From contig DAOUEL010000045.1 of NCBI GenBank assembly GCA_034430595.1, positions 5,448-69,447 of the forward strand: 64,000 bases of DNA, given 5' to 3'. This document shows positions 58,505 through 64,000 of the stretch, piece after piece. The notes beneath the pieces are model-generated. The model saw only the letters and a program-made list of their open reading frames with translations. It was not told where the DNA came from and did not search any database. Each line of letters starts with the position of its first letter. Position 1 is the first letter of the stretch. Both the position numbers and the translations under genes were made by a program. The stretch comes from E44-bin32 sp034430595. Lineage in GTDB: Bacteria; Chloroflexota; Anaerolineae; Anaerolineales; E44-bin32.

Positions 58505-59215
58505 TCATGCGTCGAGTTCTACCACGAGTCGCTTGTTGATGGCACCTTTGCTCTTGTAATCTACGATGTGGATGTTGCCGACCTCCCGGGTGTTTGCTAC
58601 ATGCGTACCGCCATCCGCCTGCAGGTCAAGGCCTGCGATTTCGACCACCCGCACTTCCTGAATTCCAGCCGGCAGCAAGTTGATCTTGGTTCGGATCAAG
58701 TCAGGAATTTGAAACGCTTCCTCGCGCGGCAGGATGCGTGTTTTAACCTCTCGCCCGGTCTGAACCTCCTGGTTGATTTTCTCCTCAATCTCGGCGACGA
58801 GGTCAGCCGTCATGCGCTCAAATTCGAAATCCATCCTGCCATGCAGCGGCTCCATGTTCCCGCCGGTCACACTGGCGCCATAGTCTCGCCAGATCACCCC
58901 GCACAGGATGTGCATGGCGGTATGCACCCGCATCAGCTGGTAGCGCCGCTCCCAGTTCAGGTCACCTTCGACTGTGCTTTCCAGGGCTGGTGCGTCTCCG
59001 GCGACCTGATGCCAGATCTTGCCTTCCACACGCTTTACGCGCACCACCGGCCAAGTTATCTCCCCGGTATGCAGCGTGCCCTCATCATTAGGCTGCCCAC
59101 CACCTCCCGGGTAGAAGGCGGTTTGATCGAGTACCAGGCCGAGTTCGGATTCCTCCAAAACGGTGGCGGTAAAGTGCCGCAAGTACGAATCCTGGTAATA
59201 CAAAAGCTCAGTCAT
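58505..59215 (-). CDS. alaX: Alanyl-tRNA editing protein AlaX-like
   Basis: 236 residues from ATG 59215 (AAAGGG upstream). Second-editing-domain (tRNA_SAD) protein: AFYPGGGGQPNDEG at the start, the zinc pair H98-xxx-H102 (RVHTAMHIL), and GGTHVANTREVG. The usual cysteine ligand before GGTH is Asp201 here (D201-GGT-H205). Such free-standing enzymes hydrolyse mischarged tRNA-Ala (Ser/Gly). There is no catalytic synthetase part. It is the first gene after the T-box and is followed 8 nt later by ileS. Confidence 0.9.
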   Translation of the reverse strand: MTELLYYQDSYLRHFTATVLEESELGLVLDQTAFYPGGGGQPNDEGTLHTGEITWPVVRVKRVEGKIWHQVAGDAPALESTVEGDLNWERRYQLMRVHTAMHILCGVIWRDYGASVTGGNMEPLHGRMDFEFERMTADLVAEIEEKINQEVQTGREVKTRILPREEAFQIPDLIRTKINLLPAGIQEVRVVEIAGLDLQADGGTHVANTREVGNIHIVDYKSKGAINKRLVVELDA

Positions 59216-59257
59216 GTGAACCCTTTCTGCGCCAACGCGACCAGCCTGGATTCTCGG

Positions 59258-59545
59258 CAACAAAAAACTCTCATCCCGGAAAGGGACGAGAGCACGAATC
59301 TCCCGCGGTACCACCCTGATTCCTGCGAACTGCAGGCACTCTGACCGATACGGCTCGATCTTCAGGCTTATATCGGCACCCGGTTAACGATGGGTGAGAT
59401 CGGCTTCCCTACTAGCGTCGATTGCGTTCAGGTCGCAGCTCCGGAGGGATTTTCACCCCGCTCCGCCGCCCCGGCTTTCACCGCCCCGGGTTCGCTATCG
59501 GCTACGAGCAGGCTTACTCGTCTCCATCAAAGCTTTTTTCTTATG
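59258..59545 (-). promoter_or_regulatory. T-box leader of alaX-ileS, aligned specifier AUC (Ile)
   Basis: Minus strand. The invariant T-box AGGGTGGTACCGCG lies at 59317-59304 inside a GAATC/GATTC antiterminator stem. A terminator follows: stem CTCTCGTCCC / GGGATGAGAG (59292-59268) plus TTTTTT (59267-59262). Stem I elements are recognisable: GAGTA after GATGGAGAC, AGCGA, GGTGAAAGCC, and GAGCTG...TGAA then AGTAGG. By alignment with the T-box consensus the specifier is ATC (59450-59448, in GAAAATCCC), an Ile codon. The UGGU bulge fits a discriminator A. This element fills most of the 59216-59582 gap. Confidence 0.88.
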
Positions 59546-59557
59546 AATTATGAACGG

Positions 59558-59586
59558 ATTATGCCACAAGCCAAGGGGGCGGTCAA
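59558..59586 (-). promoter_or_regulatory. Promoter of the T-box leader
   Basis: Minus strand -35 TTGACC (59586-59581), exact 17-bp spacer, -10 CATAAT (59563-59558). It overlaps the end of the RNase H-like gene. Confidence 0.75.
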
Positions 59587-59996
59587 TGACCGAGGATCGC
59601 TACGCTTCGTTCACGGGGTTGATGGCGGTACTTGATCGACCCGATCGGTTCCAGCAGATCCCAGGCACGATCCCGCAGAGAGCGCATGCGGCCATTCTTC
59701 GCTTTCCACTGCCCGTTGAGCTGGCTCAGCACCAGTTTTGAATCGCCGCGTATCTCCAGGCTAGCCTGAGCTGGCTCGATCCCCAGCTTATCGAGCTGAG
59801 CCAGGAAGGCTTCGACGCCGGCGATGAGCGTTCGATATTCAGCTTCGTTATTCGTACCACGGCCGAATCGCAGTCGGGCTGGCTTGCTCGTCGCTACGTT
59901 CGGACCCTGAAGAAGGTACGATCCGTAGCTGGGACCGGGATTCCCCCTGCTCCCGCCATCGAAGATCAGCATGAAGGATTCAGCCGGATCTGACAC
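59583..59996 (-). CDS. RNase HI-like protein lacking the fourth catalytic Asp
   Basis: 137 residues. RNase H1-type motifs: D13 in IFDGGSRGNPG, E51 in NNEAEY and D85 in IRGDSKLV. The C-terminal part, which normally reads HVPRxxNxxAD.L with the fourth acidic residue, ends here as KYRHQPRERSVAILGH and then stops, without the Asp. In the +1 frame a VNEA sequence occurs, followed at once by TAG, so a frameshift or real truncation is possible. It removes RNA from RNA-DNA hybrids if active. It lies after the MBL gene (11 nt). Confidence 0.8.
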   Translation of the reverse strand: MSDPAESFMLIFDGGSRGNPGPSYGSYLLQGPNVATSKPARLRFGRGTNNEAEYRTLIAGVEAFLAQLDKLGIEPAQASLEIRGDSKLVLSQLNGQWKAKNGRMRSLRDRAWDLLEPIGSIKYRHQPRERSVAILGH

Positions 59997-60007
59997 GTCT
60001 CAGCCCT

Positions 60008-60859
60008 TCAGTCGTCATAGCTGGCGGCTTTTTCAGGATACCAATGTTTGAAGAGGGAGAGCAGATTACGCTTGTGCAGTTGTTCTGCCAAACCTCCGAG
60101 CAGGATGCGGCTTTTACCACACGATTCGATGCCTACCCCATTCAGGTAAGCCATCCAATCAACCCGGCGATTCGCCTGGCGTACTTCCTTTCGAAGTGTG
60201 TTCAAGTATTTTATATTGCGCCGTACAGCCGAGGGGATCTCACCCCGCAGCACAACCTCACCATGCCCCTGGACCAGGTTTTCAAGCTTCATTCGCGGTA
60301 TCCGCTTCAGGCTTTCCACCATAACCTCGTAATTCCCATCCACCAGATAGGGAATCGGCATCATGATGTCGCCTGAGAACAGCACCCGGTCCTCGATGAT
60401 CAGGACCCCAATGCCATCTGGGCTGTGGCCAGGAAGGTGAATCAAGCGCAGCGTTCGGCGGCCCACGCGAATGCCCAGCCCGCCCTCGTCGAAGGTCATC
60501 TCCGGCAGGACGAGATCGAGATCTTTAAGATCCCGGTTCTGGCGTTTGACCTGTTCTAAACTCTCACGCCCGCGGGTGTCGAGCAGTTCCCGGCATAGCC
60601 CATGGCTGAGAATGAGGGCATTTGGAAACCAGTGATTTCCGAGCGTATGATCGGAATGGTAGTGGGTATTTATCAAGTAGCGGACCGGACTTCCGAGACG
60701 GTTTTCAAGAAAGTCACGTATTTCAAGCGTTTCTTCAGGATAGGCAAGCGTATCGATCAGGATCGACCATTCCGGACCGATGACTGCGCCAGCATTGACC
60801 TGGGCATAAAGATCGCTTGTAAATACATAGACGTCTTCAGCAACTCGTTCTCGGACCAT
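60008..60859 (-). CDS. Metallo-beta-lactamase-fold hydrolase
   Basis: 283 residues. The metal motif HxHxDH is intact: INTHYHSDHTLGNHW. GxGH-like LIHLPGHSPDGIGV and LFSGDIMMP supply the other ligands (His, Asp). No signal peptide. The C-terminal segment (about 215-283) is helical and unlike glyoxalase II. The substrate is unknown. It starts an operon with the RNase H-like gene under a good promoter, with GGAGG before the ATG. Confidence 0.88.
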   Translation of the reverse strand: MVRERVAEDVYVFTSDLYAQVNAGAVIGPEWSILIDTLAYPEETLEIRDFLENRLGSPVRYLINTHYHSDHTLGNHWFPNALILSHGLCRELLDTRGRESLEQVKRQNRDLKDLDLVLPEMTFDEGGLGIRVGRRTLRLIHLPGHSPDGIGVLIIEDRVLFSGDIMMPIPYLVDGNYEVMVESLKRIPRMKLENLVQGHGEVVLRGEIPSAVRRNIKYLNTLRKEVRQANRRVDWMAYLNGVGIESCGKSRILLGGLAEQLHKRNLLSLFKHWYPEKAASYDD

Positions 60860-60887
60860 GCAGCCTCCACTGCCCTGCAGGCGAGAA

Positions 60888-60917
60888 AGAATAGCATATC
60901 GGCGCGCGGGCTGTCAA
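60888..60917 (-). promoter_or_regulatory. Promoter of the MBL-RNase H operon
   Basis: Minus strand -35 TTGACA (60917-60912, consensus), 18-bp spacer, -10 TATTCT (60893-60888); leader about 22 nt. Confidence 0.7.
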
Positions 60918-60986
60918 GACTGCTTTACATAACTGATAAACCGGGGGCGATTCTCTCCTCTACAGCGAGGAGAGCCGTGAGGGAAG

Positions 60987-62930
60987 CTAACTGCTTGTTG
61001 GAGATGGTGTCTCGGTTGGAGTTTGGCTGGGAAATGGCGTCGCCGATGGCAGCCGGTACCACCACGGGGTGAAGGTCGGTCGCACGGTACGGGTCGGGGT
61101 TTGCGTGGGAGTTACAAATGGTGTTGGCGTGAGAATGGCGGTGGAGGGGTAAAGCTGCAGCATAGCCGCTTCCCACGAAAGCCCTTCCCGCATGACGAAC
61201 TCGTTGAAGCGAGCCCCTTGGTAGAAGGTACGCCAGTTCGCGAGAGCCGGGAGTCGTTCAAAGCCATAATCAGCGGCAAGCCGGGTGAAATCGACGTAAT
61301 AACCCTGCGGAATGCGTCCTTTCTCCTGCCCGCCCTGATCGTAAGACTGGGGATTACCGGTAAAGCGCGCTTCCAGATCCCAGGGGTGGTCCCGCAGTGG
61401 TTCGCCCAGTGAACCATCCTGCCGAGCAGCCCGTACGTAGACATGCCAGTAGGTTCGGCCTTGAAGTTCTTCCCGGACGATCTCAACCCATTCAGCCTGC
61501 AGGGCTGCGGGATCGAACGCAAACGTCCGGCCGGTGAGCAGCCAATCGTCATAGGAACGGCCTGGCGGCAGCGGGTCATTCAAGCCAACGAACGCGTATT
61601 CAAGGTTTGCAAGGAAATCCCAGCCAGCTTCCTGTACGAGCTGTTCTCGCAAAGCTGTGAAAGCCTCATCCACTGCATCAGACAGGGATGGATTCGGTGC
61701 CGAAACCCCTGCCAGGCGCACCAACCGATTTCGGCCAAATGGATCTAGCTCAACCGTGCGTGAGTACAGGGGAGGGGATTCTGGGATGTCCTGGCTCATT
61801 CGATAAACCTCGCCGGGCAGCCCATGTGTGCTCCAGTCGATTGACTCGACGACCTGCGAGATGGGAAAACCCATCGTTGGACCCGAGCTCGAATCAACAG
61901 CATAACTGACGATGTGATTGCCATTCGAATTTTCGAGGACGGCTGCAATGAATTGCCCACCGGGCGACCAGGCAAGTGAAATCCCCTGGCCAATTGGATC
62001 GACAACAAGTTCGGGTTGGGCGAGGTCAACCCAGCGGATTTGGTCCAGTCCTGCGCTGCGCCCAGAATAGGCCAGTCGGTTACCATCGGAGCTGAAAACT
62101 GGATCGCGCTCGAGAATCTCTGGCGACCGGGTCAGGTTTAAGAATCGATCCTCTGCCAGAATCGGCTCACCCGTGATGGGATCTCGCAGGTCAAGCGAGG
62201 CCAAGAACACGTCAGCCTGCCCGTCTCGATCGGAGATGAATGCGATACGTCGCCCTCCCGTATCCCAATCGGGCGCGGTATCGTTCGCTGGGTGGTTGGT
62301 AAGCTGGATCAATCCCTGGTCCCCATCGATCGGTAAGATCCAGATGTCAAAATCACCATCATAGTAAGCCTCAAAAGCAATCCACTGCCCGTCCGGTGAC
62401 CAGGTTGGATGTCCTTCGAAGTCATCGGTGGCGGTAAGCTGACGCAGCTCGCCGCTGACCAAATCTAGGAGGTAGAGATCCCAGAAACTGTTCCGGTTGG
62501 AGGCGAAGGCCAGTTTCAACCCATCCGGGCTAAGCGCTGGATCGCGATCATCCCCTGCCCCATAGGTCAGCTGGAGGGGCTCAGGATCGCCAGCAGCATA
62601 AAACCAGATGTGGGAGACGCCGTTTACACGTGCAGCGAACACCAGCGTGCCTTCACTCACTGGATGGGTCGGTTCGGAAGTGGGGGTGTCCCCAGGTGAT
62701 GGTTCCGTAGGAGACAGGCTTGCAGTCGCGGTCTGATCAAGGGCCGCGGACAATGCCACCAGCGTTGGGTCTATCATTGTGGGTGTAACTGCCGGTGATT
62801 CTAATAAGACGATGCGAGCCAGGACCGCAACGGCTAGAAGGGCAACCAGTAAAGTCAGACGGAAAAACCAGACCTGCCTGTTGGAGGTCTTGCCACCCTG
62901 CCCTCGATTATTCGAGCCAGTGTCTGTCAT
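60987..62930 (-). CDS. Membrane-anchored TolB-like beta-propeller protein
   Basis: 647 residues. One N-terminal TM helix (about 22-45) with a short cytosolic, polar N-terminus, a Thr/Pro-rich spacer, and then WD40-like TolB repeats (about 85-370): DRDPALSPDGLKLAFAS, GHPTWSPDGQWIAFEA, and SLAWSPGGQFIAAVL are typical. A C-terminal domain (about 400-590) of unknown type follows; its LVQEAGWDFL and WYxxG-like segments do not suggest a family. The end is Thr/Pro-rich. It probably faces the exterior. Confidence 0.82.
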   Translation of the reverse strand: MTDTGSNNRGQGGKTSNRQVWFFRLTLLVALLAVAVLARIVLLESPAVTPTMIDPTLVALSAALDQTATASLSPTEPSPGDTPTSEPTHPVSEGTLVFAARVNGVSHIWFYAAGDPEPLQLTYGAGDDRDPALSPDGLKLAFASNRNSFWDLYLLDLVSGELRQLTATDDFEGHPTWSPDGQWIAFEAYYDGDFDIWILPIDGDQGLIQLTNHPANDTAPDWDTGGRRIAFISDRDGQADVFLASLDLRDPITGEPILAEDRFLNLTRSPEILERDPVFSSDGNRLAYSGRSAGLDQIRWVDLAQPELVVDPIGQGISLAWSPGGQFIAAVLENSNGNHIVSYAVDSSSGPTMGFPISQVVESIDWSTHGLPGEVYRMSQDIPESPPLYSRTVELDPFGRNRLVRLAGVSAPNPSLSDAVDEAFTALREQLVQEAGWDFLANLEYAFVGLNDPLPPGRSYDDWLLTGRTFAFDPAALQAEWVEIVREELQGRTYWHVYVRAARQDGSLGEPLRDHPWDLEARFTGNPQSYDQGGQEKGRIPQGYYVDFTRLAADYGFERLPALANWRTFYQGARFNEFVMREGLSWEAAMLQLYPSTAILTPTPFVTPTQTPTRTVRPTFTPWWYRLPSATPFPSQTPTETPSPTSS

Positions 62931-62953
62931 GTTTGCGCCTGAAACCCGGCGGG

Positions 62954-62959
62954 ATTATA
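62954..62959 (-). promoter_or_regulatory. -10 box of the TolB-like gene
   Basis: Perfect TATAAT on the minus strand (62959-62954), 24 nt before the ATG at 62930. The -35 side is poor (GTACAG at 17 bp). Confidence 0.5.
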
Positions 62960-63061
62960 CCGCCACTATCGACCGACTGTACCCTTGCAAGCAGGATGCC
63001 ACGGGTATAGCAAGCTTTGAATAGGACGGCAAATCTCATCTACCGGTATTCGCAAGAAAAG

Positions 63062-63091
63062 CAAGAAGCCGGCGGATCGCCGGCTTCTTGC
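63062..63091. terminator. Terminator after the 63.1-63.9 kb gene pair
   Basis: Perfect 11-bp stem AAGAAGCCGGC / GCCGGCTTCTT with a 5-nt loop (63064-63090). On the minus strand it is followed by GCTTTTCTTG, ending the pseudo-ImmA/IrrE transcript 40 bp after its stop. Confidence 0.85.
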
Positions 63092-63130
63092 CACTGGCCC
63101 CCTAATAATCGCAGCGATGAGCTGGAGACT

Positions 63131-63619
63131 TCAATCGGCCCAACGAACAGCGGCGATACGGGGCGGGATCTGGAATACATCGGCAAATCCAATTTTCTTC
63201 CCGCCTCGACCGCGGTAGGCTTCAAGCATCAGTTCCGGTACAAGGAGAAAACGGGCGAAATATTCAGCGGATTCACGCAGATGGGGCAGAAGGAGTTCTG
63301 GCAATCCCATCGCCCGTCCATGTTTGCTGGTTATCAATGCACTCAGCATTTCCCGTGCGAGGGCAAAACGCCTCTCGTCCAGCGGAAGGTCAGAGCGGAC
63401 GAAAATGCTGCCGCGTTGGCTGGGAGGCCTGGCAAAGGTTGCATCCCACAGGTTGGAATACATCTCAACGATGCCAAAATCAGCATCATAGAGCGGCGGT
63501 GGCTGGCTGAGCATCTCCTCAACCCCAACCGGCGGATCCGACCTGCCGAAGTATTCGACCAGCCCCCGCGCCAGGTTGCGCAGGAACCACTCGCGTTCTT
63601 CGCGGGTAAAGGGTATCAT
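63131..63619 (-). CDS. ImmA/IrrE-like protein without HExxH
   Basis: 162 residues. Residues 80-162 align by eye with the ImmA/IrrE (DUF955) peptidase: ERRFALAREMLSALITS in place of RxxFTLAHELGHLLLH, then RESAEYFARFLLVPELML, which matches the E-x-ExANxFAxxLLMP helix, and the VFQIPPRIAAVRW end, which matches FxVSxxAxxxRL. The zinc motif HExxH is R89-E90-M-L-S93, so both His are lost. The N-terminal part is unassigned. Its ATG overlaps the upstream stop by 4 nt. It is probably catalytically inactive. Confidence 0.75.
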   Translation of the reverse strand: MIPFTREEREWFLRNLARGLVEYFGRSDPPVGVEEMLSQPPPLYDADFGIVEMYSNLWDATFARPPSQRGSIFVRSDLPLDERRFALAREMLSALITSKHGRAMGLPELLLPHLRESAEYFARFLLVPELMLEAYRGRGGKKIGFADVFQIPPRIAAVRWAD

Positions 63620-63906
63620 GCAACCTGCTCACTATCCGACTGCGCCTGATCGTCGAGCAAACCTTCTGCCGGCGAGGGCAGTTCGATCCGGCGGGCGGGG
63701 ACCTCGGCGGCCTTGACCACCCGGTATGCAAGCAGTGAAAATTCGGCGAAGGTGCCGGCTTCGAGGGTTCCCAGTCGTTTGCGCAGCTCGGGTGAGAACT
63801 CGAAATCTGCGATCAGCTCATCGATCTGGCCGCTGGCGAATGACTTGACAATGTTCGGTTCTACGATCGACCGTGCTACCAGTTGGTTCAGCGCCTGCAT
63901 ACTCAT
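63616..63906 (-). CDS. Small protein coupled to the ImmA/IrrE-like gene
   Basis: 96 residues; ATG 63906 follows AGAAGGAG. Helical N-terminal ~65 residues (ALNQLVARSIVEPNIVKSFA, IADFEFSPELRKRLGTLE) have the look of short LigA/Os-type or RiPP-leader-like domains of the form xxxLVARAxxDPxFRxxLLxxPExxLxxFxLSPExRxxL. The tail (about 68-96) is acidic and polar, without a Cys/Ser/Thr core. No named family is claimed. It is cotranscribed and translationally coupled with the next gene. Confidence 0.6.
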   Translation of the reverse strand: MSMQALNQLVARSIVEPNIVKSFASGQIDELIADFEFSPELRKRLGTLEAGTFAEFSLLAYRVVKAAEVPARRIELPSPAEGLLDDQAQSDSEQVA

Positions 63907-63967
63907 GTTTGAACTCCTTCTGCTCTGATTTGGTTTTCATTCCAGCCAAGAGACTGTCTATTTAATT

Positions 63968-63995
63968 AAAAACAGGAGGCCCAGAGCCTCGCTGC
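63968..63995 (-). terminator. Terminator of a gene beyond the right edge
   Basis: On the minus strand GAGGC-TCTGG-GCCTC (63990-63976) is followed by CTGTTTTTAATTAAA. It probably ends a minus-strand gene lying past 64000, or separates it from the 63.9-kb gene. Confidence 0.6.
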
Positions 63996-64000
63996 CTGGT

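Noticed and set aside
59213..59314. N-terminal extension of AlaX to 59314
   Set aside because: It would translate the T-box antiterminator and terminator region; the ATG at 59215 has AAAGGG in place.
1..64000. CRISPR arrays, IS elements, prophage genes, rRNA
   Set aside because: No regularly spaced direct repeats, transposase motifs, phage structural genes or rRNA-like segments were noticed.

Overview
The window looks like part of a Chloroflexota chromosome, most likely Anaerolineae. This is inferred from gene content and architecture: NBR1-Ig/CARDB lipoproteins with Thr/Pro-rich linkers, a SUF island with sufR-sufT divergent from sufCBDS-sufU, DUF3662-FHA proteins, a RodA-PBP fusion, and an ECF-type sigma factor next to a small membrane protein. 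No rRNA, phage, IS element or CRISPR array was seen. Genes are densely packed housekeeping genes with many 1-4 nt overlaps. Many promoters match the sigma70 -35/-10 pattern well, and several have the -10 box only 6-9 nt before the start codon, which implies leaderless mRNAs.

Layout. 1-1566 (-): one-carbon (methylamine-type) methyltransferase operon: corrinoid protein, DUF1638 protein, start of an MttB-like methyltransferase. 1901-3725 (-): two secreted lipoproteins. 3909-6647 (-): pyruvate phosphate dikinase. 6834-14063: Fe-S assembly island; sufC-sufB-sufD-small protein-sufS-sufU-Rieske on the minus strand, sufR-sufT on the plus strand, with an AT-rich palindromic region between two near-consensus divergent promoters. 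14280-15175 (-): ECF sigma factor and small membrane protein. 15342-21058 (+): exonuclease-DinG helicase, EF-P, Cys-rich protein, HAD-DinB fusion, PfpI-like protein. 21120-21201: tRNA-Leu(UAG). 21293-24724 (+): tig-clpP-clpX. 24746-28327 (+): DUF1028, HAD-IIA, rlmN, rpe. 28400-28579 (-): rpmB. 28684-36195 (+): Asp23, FakA-like, two DegV proteins, recG, coaD, coiled-coil protein.

36265-38434 (-): pyrG and a roadblock protein. 38559-39575 (+): EEP nuclease. 39604-42618 (-): rimM, khpA, rpsP (with a long acidic tail), ffh. 42723-48477 (-): FHA-FHA-FHA(TM)-MTA phosphorylase-RodA/PBP. This resembles the actinobacterial fhaA/fhaB/rodA/pbpA cluster, but rodA and pbpA are fused, the transpeptidase motifs are lost, and no kinase or phosphatase is present. 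48540-50416 (+): archease-RtcB RNA-ligase pair. 50474-59215 (-): alaX-ileS-lspA-rluD-ltaE-membrane protein-tyrS; alaX-ileS sit behind a T-box leader whose aligned specifier is an Ile codon, and IleRS has a GXHH signature in place of HXGH. 59583-62930 (-): RNase H-like protein, MBL hydrolase, TolB-like propeller protein. 63131-63906 (-): a small conserved-looking pair, one of which resembles an ImmA/IrrE protease without its HExxH.

The most interesting points are the RodA/pseudo-PBP fusion in its FHA cluster, the pseudo-ImmA/IrrE pair, the recurring leaderless promoter architecture, the GXHH IleRS under a T-box shared with AlaX, and the SUF regulatory region. All functional calls come from reading motifs; no database search was possible.
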